From positions 1 through 35,023 of the IMG/VR virus record IMGVR_UViG_3300006336_000012: DNA of 35,023 nt. One strand, given 5' to 3'. Of the stretch, positions 13,054-20,079 are shown piece by piece; the stretch's first letter is position 1; every line of letters starts with the position of its first letter. The DNA is from a virus. A model generated the notes under the pieces. It was not told where the DNA came from, did no database searches, and worked only from the letters and a program-made list of their open reading frames with translations. Both the position numbers and the translations under genes were made by a program.

Positions 13054-13235
13054 ATTGATACTACCGGTTCTTCATAATCTTCAAACATAGGAATACATCC
13101 TTTGTTTCCCATCTTTTGTCGCCTTTGCCATATCTCTTCACCGACTGATTCCCTAAATCTAATCTCCTTTGTCAACTTGTTCAATAAATTTCTCATTTCT
13201 ACAGTTGACATATTTTTAATTTCCATTATTTCCAT
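13050..13235 (-). CDS. Small hypothetical protein, 61 aa
   Basis: The product starts MEIMEIKNMSTVEMRNLL and is mainly helical (LLNKLTKEIRFRESVGEEIW). A longer frame begins at GTG 13292 inside the speD gene, but ATG 13235 has AAAGGT at a good distance and lies just after the speD stop. No family was recognised. Confidence 0.68.
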   Translation of the reverse strand: MEIMEIKNMSTVEMRNLLNKLTKEIRFRESVGEEIWQRRQKMGNKGCIPMFEDYEEPVVSI

Positions 13236-13245
13236 TATATTACCT

Positions 13246-13671
13246 TTATGTGTTATCAGTATGTATCTCTGAGGTGTACCCGCCCCGACCACTTTGTAAA
13301 ATATTAGTGTTAACTACTTTAAGGTCTTCTGATCTGTCCAAAAATTTCCATTCTATTTTAGATGGCTTCATCTCTTTAAATTGAAATAATACATCTTGTA
13401 TTAAAAAATCCGCACAAGAATATACATCAAATTGAATTAATGCTGGGGTTACTTCATCCCAAACATGGATAGCGGCATGACTTGTTTCAATCATCACCAC
13501 TCCCGTTACTCCACGATTCCCTTCCTTAGAAACATAAGATGCATAAGGTCCTTTAATAATTTTCATTTCTATTACTTTTATTAAATTTCGAAGCCACTTT
13601 TTACATTCTTTTTCCGATGTTATCGGCTCATTCACCTCTGCTCGAATTAATAAATGTTTGTGCTGTGGCAT
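13246..13671 (-). CDS. speD: S-adenosylmethionine decarboxylase-like protein
   Basis: This 141-aa protein matches the SpeD proenzyme family, which makes the aminopropyl donor for spermidine. The core is VVMIETSHAAIHVWDE, where S64 would become the pyruvoyl group and H65 is the processing His. FDVYSC supplies the active-site Cys (C86). The residue before the processing Ser is Thr instead of the usual Glu, which may slow self-cleavage. Length is near the usual bacterial value. T4-like marine phages commonly carry this gene, presumably to support polyamine supply or DNA packaging. Confidence 0.86.
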   Translation of the reverse strand: MPQHKHLLIRAEVNEPITSEKECKKWLRNLIKVIEMKIIKGPYASYVSKEGNRGVTGVVMIETSHAAIHVWDEVTPALIQFDVYSCADFLIQDVLFQFKEMKPSKIEWKFLDRSEDLKVVNTNILQSGRGGYTSEIHTDNT

Positions 13672-13858
13672 TTTGTTGCTTTATCTCCTTGATTCTAGTT
13701 TCTATTTCTCTGATATCCTTTCTTATTTCTACACGGTCACTATATGTTTCTTGATAATTTAAAACTTCTTTTAGCATCTTCTTAGCAGATACAAGTTCTT
13801 TTAATTCTGTACGCTTTTCTGCTTTAGTTAATATGGTTGGTATTCCATTTACTCGCAA
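13628..13858 (-). CDS. Coiled-coil protein, 76 aa
   Basis: The product is helical and charged (LKELVSAKKMLKEVLNYQ, then RKDIREIETRIKEIKQQ), a probable coiled coil. The start is TTG at 13858, with GAGGAA about seven bases ahead of it, just after the stop of the gene upstream. It overlaps speD by 44 nt. Confidence 0.7.
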   Translation of the reverse strand: MRVNGIPTILTKAEKRTELKELVSAKKMLKEVLNYQETYSDRVEIRKDIREIETRIKEIKQQNATAQTFINSSRGE

Positions 13859-13861
13859 TGT

Positions 13862-14047
13862 TCATTCCTCATCAGGAAAAGCTTTACCATCTTTTGACAA
13901 AAATCTATAATATACATTATTGAGTCTTTTTATTTCTTTCTCCAACTCTTCACATTCATTTTTATAGTGGTCACGCTCTTGTTCTAAATCTAAAATATCT
14001 TGATCCAACTCTGTATTATGATTCTGCATCTCTGAAATATATATCAT
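13862..14047 (-). CDS. Coiled-coil protein, duplicated copy 1, 61 aa
   Basis: The core EQERDHYKNECEELEKEI (about residues 22-39) is a coiled coil and is nearly identical to the protein encoded just upstream at 14016-14159. ATG 14047 or the later ATG at 14029 could be the start; both lie inside the end of the upstream gene. The two genes are a tandem duplication. Function unknown. Confidence 0.7.
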   Translation of the reverse strand: MIYISEMQNHNTELDQDILDLEQERDHYKNECEELEKEIKRLNNVYYRFLSKDGKAFPDEE

Positions 14048-14159
14048 TAATTCTTTTTAGTTCTTTTTCTAACTCTTCACACTTGTTTTTATAGTGGTCA
14101 CGCTCTTGTTCCACTTCTTGTAATTCTGATAGATGATCTTCATGTTGCCAGTAAGCCAT
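14016..14159 (-). CDS. Coiled-coil protein, duplicated copy 2, 47 aa
   Basis: The frame runs from ATG at 14159 to TAA at 14016. The product starts MAYWQHEDHLSELQ and contains EQERDHYKNKCEELEKEL, almost the same as in the gene downstream. The shared DNA includes a long identical stretch coding for ERDHYKN. It lies right after the Fe-S protein gene. Confidence 0.7.
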   Translation of the reverse strand: MAYWQHEDHLSELQEVEQERDHYKNKCEELEKELKRINDIYFRDAES

Positions 14160-14160
14160 A

Positions 14161-14526
14161 TTATACTTTCATCCAAGCTGGTTGATTAAAATCCTCTGCT
14201 GGTTTAATTGAGAAACTGGTTGAACATCCACACGTTGACGCTGCTTTTGGGTTTTGAAACCTCGGCCCTGGTGCTGATAAATCAGTTGACCATTCTATTT
14301 CAAGACCATCAATAATTACATGACTTTTTCTATCTACTACTATATTAAGACCTTTTGACTCAAATGTTAAGTCACGTTTGTTTGGATTATCAAACGTGAG
14401 TACATATTCATACCCAGCACAACCACCACCCTTCACAGCTATTCTCAATGGTATATCTTCAGCCAATTCTTCATCCTCGCGTATTCTCTTAAAGTTTCTT
14501 GCTGCTATTTGTGTTAGACTAATCAT
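14161..14526 (-). CDS. A-type Fe-S cluster carrier (IscA/ErpA-like)
   Basis: This 121-aa protein starts MISLTQIAARNFKRI and matches HesB/IscA proteins, which carry or transfer Fe-S clusters. C36 in GGGCAGYEY and C99/C101 in STCGCSTSF are the three conserved cluster ligands. ATG 14526 overlaps the stop of the oxygenase gene (ATGA) and is preferred over the longer frame from 14589. Coupling to an iron-dependent oxygenase is suggestive but does not prove a shared pathway. Confidence 0.9.
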   Translation of the reverse strand: MISLTQIAARNFKRIREDEELAEDIPLRIAVKGGGCAGYEYVLTFDNPNKRDLTFESKGLNIVVDRKSHVIIDGLEIEWSTDLSAPGPRFQNPKAASTCGCSTSFSIKPAEDFNQPAWMKV

Positions 14527-15035
14527 ATCATCGTTGCCTGTTCTATAAAGTTTTTTGGGAGATCCTTCTTTCCATCTAATACCCAACAAACTAATGCGTA
14601 TCGAACTCCCTTTCTAACCGGTTCTACTTTATGTAATAAATTAGAATCAAAAGAGATAACATCTCCTGTTCCTAATTTAAATGTCTTCCTCCACCCCTCT
14701 TCATCATTTCTAATTACGAAATCACCTCCTTTAAAATCATCATTTAATACCAATGAATGGGACTGTACTCGATTGTGGTCATCATGCCATTTATAAAATT
14801 GTCCTGCATTATACTCTGTAAATTGTATACCCAATTCATAATTTTTATATTCTTTATTAGTAATGTTTTTAAAATCTTCTTTCAATTCATCACCATATAA
14901 AAAAACAGAGGATGAATTTCTATATTCTGGATCAAAAACACTATTAGCTATAACTGATGGCACCACATCCTTAACATGCTGTGTAATTATATCAAAACAT
15001 CGCTCTTCATCAAAATATGACCTTCTAATTTGCAT
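14523..15035 (-). CDS. 2OG-Fe(II) oxygenase, prolyl 4-hydroxylase-like
   Basis: This 170-aa oxygenase has the full ligand set: H84-x-D86 in KWHDDHNR, distal H135 in NLLHKVEPV, and R145 in RYALVCWV for 2-oxoglutarate. SLVLNDDFKGGDFVI is the typical core strand pair. It resembles the oxygenase at 1915-2376 in size and motif order. It overlaps the lipase gene by 11 nt and the Fe-S gene by ATGA. Substrate unknown. Confidence 0.87.
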   Translation of the reverse strand: MQIRRSYFDEERCFDIITQHVKDVVPSVIANSVFDPEYRNSSSVFLYGDELKEDFKNITNKEYKNYELGIQFTEYNAGQFYKWHDDHNRVQSHSLVLNDDFKGGDFVIRNDEEGWRKTFKLGTGDVISFDSNLLHKVEPVRKGVRYALVCWVLDGKKDLPKNFIEQATMI

Positions 15036-15780
15036 GTGCCTTCAATGTTTCAACATATTTTGCTATGGCATGAGTTAATCCATCTGTTTGTGAAATCAAA
15101 CCATTATCATTATCTGCACCCCAATCCAAATCCTGACTATCTATAAAAAGTCCTGTATGACTGTAAGGCCAAGGAGGAGTAAAAGGAATAGGATCACTAA
15201 GGCGAACCACACGCCAATGAGTGGGTTGTCCACCAGACAAAACTTGATCAGAAACTTTTGGTGATCCGTAAGAGTAAATTTGTACATTCTTACCTCTCTT
15301 GTGGAGCCACATTCCTATTATTTGTGCAACAGCTCCACCTAAACTGTGACCTGTAACGTGTACAGTATGTTCAAGAGTTTTTGTAGTATCTATAATTTGC
15401 ATTATGGTTACAGCTACATCTCTAAATCCTTTATGAAGCCTGATTCCTGTACGAGTATCACTAACTAATCTTACATCAACATCTGATAATACATTTGCAT
15501 CATTTGCCGTACCCCTAATAACAATTATTGATATTCCATTATCTTGTTTTACCTCAAACGCAACCTCATCTTTTTGATCACCACCACTATCGTAAATTGC
15601 TTTACAATACTCTGCGTGTTCAATGAGTGAGGTTATTGTAACTGGTAAATTTGACTTATCACCACTACCCAAATCATTATGTGTTTTATCGTCTTTATTG
15701 TGCTTTGCACAACTAGTGAGAATCAGGCTTATCGCCATTCCCATTAGTATTTTCTTTATGTTTATTCCAAGATGTCGCAC
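15025..15780 (-). CDS. Class 3 lipase-like lipoprotein
   Basis: The N-terminus (KKILMGMAISLILTSC) is a lipoprotein signal with lipobox LTSC, so the enzyme should be anchored in the envelope. The catalytic domain has the lipase elbow GHSLGG (Ser about 146), LSDPIPF (Asp about 196) and SHTG (His about 208), the triad order of class 3 lipases. The start is uncertain: GTG 15780 with GGAG ahead is chosen; TTG 15795 and ATG 15744 are alternatives. Next to a holin-like gene it may act on host membrane lipids at lysis, which is inferred. Confidence 0.86.
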   Translation of the reverse strand: MRHLGINIKKILMGMAISLILTSCAKHNKDDKTHNDLGSGDKSNLPVTITSLIEHAEYCKAIYDSGGDQKDEVAFEVKQDNGISIIVIRGTANDANVLSDVDVRLVSDTRTGIRLHKGFRDVAVTIMQIIDTTKTLEHTVHVTGHSLGGAVAQIIGMWLHKRGKNVQIYSYGSPKVSDQVLSGGQPTHWRVVRLSDPIPFTPPWPYSHTGLFIDSQDLDWGADNDNGLISQTDGLTHAIAKYVETLKAHAN

Positions 15781-15994
15781 CCAATATTGCTCCAAAACTC
15801 AAATGTAACATGGCACCCCCTTGTAATGTAAGAGGAACCCATCTACTAGTGTTCATTTTTACTTCATCACTCATCATTGTCATGCCTATGTTCCACATCA
15901 AAGGAGCAATGAAGAAATCTACTACACAAAGGAATAAATATACTACTGCTGCCCAATCTCTCCAATGTTCGTGTACTGTTTTATTTATTCCCAA
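15713..15994 (-). CDS. Holin-like membrane protein, 93 aa
   Basis: Hydrophobic segments lie at about residues 15-38 and 52-73. The C-terminal segment LTLQGGAMLHLSFGAILGAT resembles the 'holin of 3TMs' group found in marine phages. The tail is hydrophilic. The start is TTG at 15994, with AAAGGT five bases ahead. It overlaps the lipase gene by 68 nt. A role in lysis timing follows from the family and the lipase neighbour. Confidence 0.76.
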   Translation of the reverse strand: MGINKTVHEHWRDWAAVVYLFLCVVDFFIAPLMWNIGMTMMSDEVKMNTSRWVPLTLQGGAMLHLSFGAILGATSWNKHKENTNGNGDKPDSH

Positions 15995-16655
15995 TTGATA
16001 CCTTTCTTAACGGATATGTATATATATTCTTCTCTGGCATCTCAATATATCTTGCTTCACCACACTCTAACGCATCCTTCACTCTCTGAGCAAAAGGTTT
16101 TAACATTTTTCCACCACTTTTATTAATATAATAGGTTCTTATACACTTGTCATGATAAAATTTACCTTTATAATCAATAACTTTACCCTTAGTTGTCATT
16201 CCAACATGTTTGAAATTGGATGCTTTATAAATGACTCCACTATGACCATAAAATGTATCAGCGTATGATACTATCAGATCATAATCAGTATTTTGTTTCA
16301 ACCATCTCAGTGTCTTACCAATAAAATAACTCTCTGTATTTTTTGGTGTGTTATCAATACAACAGAGTCTTTTTAATTCAATTACTTTACTTTCTTCTTT
16401 TGCGTACTTTTTCCAGATATTAGGCATCCCTAGAGGGCCATAAATCATCGCACCAATCAAGTTACCTTGGTAGAACAGACCAAAAATCTGAGAGATTCTC
16501 AATCCATTTACACTACCAGAATAGTGCCAATTTTCAATAAAAAGTCTGGTTCTTTTTAGATCTGTTAACTTAACAACAAAATCTTTTACATCACTTTTAG
16601 TATAGTCGAAATTATCTTCACCAAAGAGCAATTCAACTAAATTCAATTTGTTCAT
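15981..16655 (-). CDS. Mom-like DNA modification protein (GNAT-type fold)
   Basis: This 224-aa protein follows the pattern of phage Mu Mom and its relatives, which alter adenine in phage DNA and protect it from restriction. Matching parts are NWHYSGS (about 42-48), LIGAMIYGPLG (66-76), VIELKRLCCI (91-100), ESYFIGKTLRWLK (108-120) and SYADTFYGHSGVIYKASNF (130-148). Mom proteins are acetyltransferase-like. It overlaps the SGNH hydrolase gene by 23 nt. Family placement is good; whether the DNA is modified is unknown. Confidence 0.8.
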   Translation of the reverse strand: MNKLNLVELLFGEDNFDYTKSDVKDFVVKLTDLKRTRLFIENWHYSGSVNGLRISQIFGLFYQGNLIGAMIYGPLGMPNIWKKYAKEESKVIELKRLCCIDNTPKNTESYFIGKTLRWLKQNTDYDLIVSYADTFYGHSGVIYKASNFKHVGMTTKGKVIDYKGKFYHDKCIRTYYINKSGGKMLKPFAQRVKDALECGEARYIEMPEKNIYTYPLRKVSIGNK

Positions 16656-17427
16656 CTATATGATCTAGTACTGCTGATGCTGTTATTTTATTTGATTTTA
16701 TTCCTGGATGTACACTATCACGCGCACATTTATCTTGTTCTATGATATTTGCTTCGAGACTACAAAATTTCACTCCATAATTCTCACATATATGCTTCAC
16801 TGCCATTACATTTTTTAATCGATTTAGTTCACCATTCCATCTGTTAATTGCCCATTTTTCATATGTGAATTTTTGCTCATTATCCTTTTCTCTTCTGTTA
16901 TATTTTCTTCTATCATAAGGTTTATATAGACCATATCCTGCAAAGTTTAAATCACTTGGATAACAAACCTTAACACTATCATATGCAGTTGGGCTGTCCT
17001 TATCAAAAATTTCCAATCTATCATCAAAAGTGACCATATAACATACAATTTGCGGTTTTAATTTACCAATCCAATAACTTGCTAAACGAAAACATGTATC
17101 ATTAGCCGCACCACCATTCCCCAAGTTAAATTCCTCTAACCCAAGCATATTTGCTACTAGATATGTCCAACATGATTCTTTAGGCATCCCAATTCCAAAA
17201 GTTAATGAACATCCCAAAAACATGATTGCGGGGCTATCATTAAATTCATTACATCTAAAACCATGAGAATTAAATTTATACTCTATACTATCTTCTGTCC
17301 AATTTAATTCTTTGACTACTTCAGAATTATGTTTACAATTATAATTCCAAGCTTCTTTTGTATCACATGGATAAAATTTAAAGGTGAGTCCCGCATCATC
17401 AATATGCAGAGAATCATGTATTTTCAT
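16633..17427 (-). CDS. SGNH/GDSL-type hydrolase
   Basis: This 264-aa protein has the SGNH blocks: S74 in MFLGCSLTFGIG, the glycine block NLGNGGAAND (about 101-110), and D237-x-x-H240 in ARDSVHPG. Such enzymes cleave esters or acyl groups on lipids and sugars. No signal peptide is seen, so it should act in the cytoplasm. It overlaps the membrane protein gene by 4 nt. The substrate is unknown. Confidence 0.82.
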   Translation of the reverse strand: MKIHDSLHIDDAGLTFKFYPCDTKEAWNYNCKHNSEVVKELNWTEDSIEYKFNSHGFRCNEFNDSPAIMFLGCSLTFGIGMPKESCWTYLVANMLGLEEFNLGNGGAANDTCFRLASYWIGKLKPQIVCYMVTFDDRLEIFDKDSPTAYDSVKVCYPSDLNFAGYGLYKPYDRRKYNRREKDNEQKFTYEKWAINRWNGELNRLKNVMAVKHICENYGVKFCSLEANIIEQDKCARDSVHPGIKSNKITASAVLDHIDEQIEFS

Positions 17428-18029
17428 ATAACAGGGTAAATGTGATATTTCAAAATAGTATAAACAAATCCCGCTAAGAATATACCCATACCAATTTCAT
17501 GTATTCTTTTATTGTTACTAAACACCATCGGAGCCATGACACATAACATAATGACTCTGCCAACAAACTTGAGTGATTCAACCTCTCCCTGAAAAAATAC
17601 GAATAAATTTCCTATGAGTAATAGTTGTAATGTCCATGCTAGACCTAGTATGACCTTATGATTATGGTAATAATATTCCTTTAGATTAACCTCTTTGTCC
17701 TTATATGTCTCTGGTTGTGGTGCTACTACTTCACTAACCATAAAGAACATGAATGGCACTCCCAAATATAATAGAAATGTGAATAGGTTCCATCCCTCAT
17801 TTGGGTAATAAGATAAGTCTCTCAGGGGATAGGATGTCCACCAAAATAGTATAATAGTGAAGAAGGTTATGAAACAAATGGCAGTATGAGGCCAGTAAAA
17901 TATAACATCATCATTTGGATCATCATTATAGTTCTTTGCAAATAAAGAGCTGTAATTTATCATTAATCTCACCATAGACAAACCTAATATCACAAAAGCA
18001 ATCATTGACAAATGTGAAAATGCTACCAT
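17424..18029 (-). CDS. Polytopic membrane protein, 201 aa
   Basis: About six hydrophobic segments are visible (near 5-24, 49-66, 80-99, 125-145, 152-170 and 176-194), so this is an integral membrane protein. Between segments 3 and 4 lies a charged loop with HNHK. GGGAAAA precedes ATG 18029. No transporter or enzyme signature was recognised. It is the first gene after tRNA-Asn and is coupled to the SGNH hydrolase. Confidence 0.78.
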   Translation of the reverse strand: MVAFSHLSMIAFVILGLSMVRLMINYSSLFAKNYNDDPNDDVIFYWPHTAICFITFFTIILFWWTSYPLRDLSYYPNEGWNLFTFLLYLGVPFMFFMVSEVVAPQPETYKDKEVNLKEYYYHNHKVILGLAWTLQLLLIGNLFVFFQGEVESLKFVGRVIMLCVMAPMVFSNNKRIHEIGMGIFLAGFVYTILKYHIYPVI

Positions 18030-18072
18030 TTATTTTTCCCATTGTTTTAAATTCCTAAATACTTTCTCTAGA

Positions 18073-18149
18073 TGGCTGCGGAGGGTGGAGTCGAACCACC
18101 AGATTCTCTGCCAACAACAGATCGCGTTTGCCTATTTCGCCACTCCGCA
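18073..18149 (-). tRNA. tRNA-Asn (anticodon GUU)
   Basis: The 77-nt cloverleaf includes CCA. The acceptor TGCGGAG/CTCCGCA pairs perfectly, the D stem is GCG/CGC, the anticodon loop TTGTTGG reads GUU, and the T arm is GGTGG-TTCGACT-CCACC. The discriminator base is G, as in bacterial tRNA-Asn. Its 5' 18 bases overlap the end of the AsnRS-like gene, whose TAG stop lies in the D loop. Confidence 0.94.
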
Positions 18150-18962
18150 GTTAGTTAAGGCACTTAGAAGTCTTGTCACACCTATTCCTCCACCAAATCG
18201 TGGAAAGAAATCATTGCTTAAAAACTCTTCTAATTCCTTTTCAACTCGCTCATGACCAAATAATTCGTACAGTAAATTAGCATATTCTCCATCAGATATT
18301 GTATGAAATTGTTCTCTCATTTCATCTGTATCTGCAGACCTTTCCGCTGAACCTATAGTTTCCATACCTCCCATAATAACATCACATTTTTTCGCTATAT
18401 CACCTTCCTTTTTCATGTTCCAAAATGGTGATGTAGAATAAGGGAAATCAGTAATAAATGCTACTCCGGATGCATGCATTTCTCCCATATTAGTTTCTTC
18501 TTGATGGGTTAATTCTTCTACGTTAAATATATTACACCATATTTCATAAGGATGTCTTAAATAATCTGTTGGAAGAAATCCGAGATGCTCACATAAATTA
18601 TGTTCCAGTTTTATTAAATCTTCAAATTGTCCTGGAGCCTCAAATTCAAACATTGGGAAGATTAATTCATGTCTTCCTTTTACTGGATTATCTTCTTGTC
18701 TATATGATGTCGATACGCAATAAACCCCTGGAAGTGTGGGGTCTTTAAGTAACTCATATTCCAACCACATTTGACCAGTTTGAGGTAAAGGCCAAACTTC
18801 ACCAGAGTAATTATAAGTAGCTACTGTGGTTGGGTCTTCACATGCCGCAAGAATCGAAAGACGATTTTGCGTGTGAACTTCAAGGAATCCAAGGTTAGAA
18901 AAAAAGGTACGGAGTTGAGTTACGGTTTGAGTAAAATCTTGAGGTGTTATTAGTGTTGTCAT
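18132..18962 (-). CDS. Class II aminoacyl-tRNA synthetase-like core (AsnRS / asparagine synthetase A type)
   Basis: This 276-aa protein carries the class II catalytic core of the Asp/Asn/Lys group: QTGQMWLEYELL (about 61-72), motif 2 with R88 in STSYRQEDNP and HELIFPMFEFE, the ETIGSAERSADTDEM block (201-215) like AsnRS EIIGGSxRE, and motif 3 GGGIGVTRL with R264. The N-terminal anticodon-binding domain is missing. Such stand-alone cores can make asparagine from aspartate or modify proteins or tRNA. The adjacent tRNA-Asn makes an asparagine link likely. A T4-late-like TATAAATA (18986-18979) precedes it. Confidence 0.82.
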   Translation of the reverse strand: MTTLITPQDFTQTVTQLRTFFSNLGFLEVHTQNRLSILAACEDPTTVATYNYSGEVWPLPQTGQMWLEYELLKDPTLPGVYCVSTSYRQEDNPVKGRHELIFPMFEFEAPGQFEDLIKLEHNLCEHLGFLPTDYLRHPYEIWCNIFNVEELTHQEETNMGEMHASGVAFITDFPYSTSPFWNMKKEGDIAKKCDVIMGGMETIGSAERSADTDEMREQFHTISDGEYANLLYELFGHERVEKELEEFLSNDFFPRFGGGIGVTRLLSALTNCGVAK

Positions 18963-19002
18963 GAGTAATTTCTTTTTTATTTATAATATACAAAATTTCT
19001 GA

Positions 19003-19170
19003 TTAAGGTGTCGGTTTAACTTTCTTACTTTTTCTAACTTTAACGAGCCAGCCTCTGCCTCCCTTACATGGCCCGTCTGGTACACGATAAGACTTCAAAG
19101 TTATAATGTCTATATATTCTCCTGTTCTCCATAGATAAACAGTTTTAATACTTTCATATTCTTTTGCCAC
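19003..19170 (-). CDS. Small basic hypothetical protein, 55 aa
   Basis: The frame uses GTG at 19170 and ends at TAA 19003. The product begins with a Glu/Lys-rich helix and goes on to YLWRTGEYIDIITLKSY and a Gly/Lys-rich end (KGGRGWLVKVRKSKKVKP). It overlaps the upstream 53-aa gene by 17 nt. Small beta-rich phage protein of unknown role. Confidence 0.56.
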   Translation of the reverse strand: MAKEYESIKTVYLWRTGEYIDIITLKSYRVPDGPCKGGRGWLVKVRKSKKVKPTP

Positions 19171-19315
19171 TCAATTTTTCCTCAACATCTCTTAATGTGA
19201 AGAACTTTCCATGTCCGGCTTTCATGTATGAATCCCATCCTACTGCCCATCTAAATAATTCAAATTGTCCTGTACCACCTTCCTCTATCATAACATTAAA
19301 ACCCAATTCTTTCAT
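19154..19315 (-). CDS. Small hypothetical protein, 53 aa
   Basis: The frame runs from ATG at 19315 to TGA at 19154. The product starts MKELGFNVMIEEGGTGQFEL and continues RWAVGWDSYMKAGHGKF. The open frame extends about 12 codons upstream of the ATG (KPEAESLSAEM) without a start codon, so the true beginning may differ or have been lost. A GCAGAA/TTCTGC hairpin stands directly before the ATG. No known family. Confidence 0.58.
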   Translation of the reverse strand: MKELGFNVMIEEGGTGQFELFRWAVGWDSYMKAGHGKFFTLRDVEEKLSGKRI

Positions 19316-19367
19316 TTCAGCAGAAAGACTTTCTGCCTCTGGTTTGTAGTTTCAAGAACCACAATAT

Positions 19368-19523
19368 TTAATCATCCACTTTGGCATTTTCTAACTCCCC
19401 CCTTCTATCCTTATCTAAAATCGCATTTCTCAATCTACGTTCCACATCTTCTTGTCGAAGAGGGAAAGCTATTACATTATTTGCATTATTTTCTTTAATC
19501 TTCTTCAGTATCCAATCCTTCAT
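19368..19523 (-). CDS. Small hypothetical protein, 51 aa
   Basis: The product starts MKDWILKKIKENNANNVIAF and ends with a charged helix (EDVERRLRNAILDKDRRGEL). ATG 19523 is preceded by GGGAGGTGATAATT, one of the strongest ribosome-binding sites in the window, which decides the start against ATG 19583. It overlaps the upstream gene by 29 nt. Confidence 0.7.
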   Translation of the reverse strand: MKDWILKKIKENNANNVIAFPLRQEDVERRLRNAILDKDRRGELENAKVDD

Positions 19524-19713
19524 AATTATCACCTCCCGGCACTTCTTCCCAAAATGAACATCGAAAATTCTTTCCATACGCATCTATTTCCTCTTGAGGA
19601 TATCCATTTTCTACCAGCCACGCATTAAGATCTTTAGTCTGTATGTTTGGCACCACTTTTGGAAAACCATACTGTTTCCCACCAGGAGGAAAAATTAATA
19701 AGTCTGTTTCCAT
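19495..19713 (-). CDS. Small acidic hypothetical protein, 72 aa
   Basis: The product starts METDLLIFPPGGKQYGFPKV and contains IQTKDLNAWLVENGYPQEE, a possible short helical domain, before an acidic tail (YEGLDTEED). No motif was recognised. It is followed by a well-initiated 51-aa gene that starts within its last codons. Confidence 0.7.
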   Translation of the reverse strand: METDLLIFPPGGKQYGFPKVVPNIQTKDLNAWLVENGYPQEEIDAYGKNFRCSFWEEVPGGDNYEGLDTEED

Positions 19714-19716
19714 TAT

Positions 19717-19890
19717 TTATCTTTCAATCATTAACGCTATCCTATAGCTGTTATATAATTGTCTTAATTCTTTTTGAATCTCTTCTTTTGTTAATTCTTT
19801 TGTCTTAGTATAACTAGAATTTTCACATTTAATTTTAAAAGTAAATATACATTTTATATTATCAATATTGTACCAATCTTCGTTCCCCAT
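19717..19890 (-). CDS. Small hypothetical protein, 57 aa
   Basis: The frame runs from ATG at 19890 to TAA at 19717. The product starts MGNEDWYNIDNIKCIFTF; a beta-strand region (IKCIFTFKIKC) is followed by a charged helix (TKEEIQKELRQLYNSYRI). Its ATG follows directly after the stop of the 59-aa gene. Function unknown. Confidence 0.66.
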   Translation of the reverse strand: MGNEDWYNIDNIKCIFTFKIKCENSSYTKTKELTKEEIQKELRQLYNSYRIALMIER

Positions 19891-20070
19891 TTATCCCGTT
19901 TGCTGACCGTTTGCTTTATCTTCACAAATACGAGAACGCACTTCTTGTGTTTTCCACATAGTTGCGGCAAATTCTAGTGCTTCCGCTCGTGTATTAAAAA
20001 ATCTTCTACTTTTCATATCATCTAATTTATCTTCATCTTCTTTTTTCCACCACTCTACCCAAATATTCAT
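19891..20070 (-). CDS. Small hypothetical protein, 59 aa
   Basis: The frame runs from ATG at 20070 to TAA at 19891. The product starts MNIWVEWWKKEDEDKLDDM and contains FFNTRAEALEFAATMWKTQE, a small beta-beta-alpha-like arrangement as in other short phage proteins. AGGAGAAACTC before the ATG is a strong ribosome-binding site, ten bases after the PRPP synthetase stop. Confidence 0.7.
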   Translation of the reverse strand: MNIWVEWWKKEDEDKLDDMKSRRFFNTRAEALEFAATMWKTQEVRSRICEDKANGQQTG

Positions 20071-20079
20071 GAGTTTCTC

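Noticed and set aside
18979-18986. TATAAATA on the minus strand, the T4 late promoter motif, before the AsnRS-like gene.
   Set aside because: It is only 16 bp from the ATG and is a single 8-mer in AT-rich DNA, so it is noted in that gene's entry but not called.
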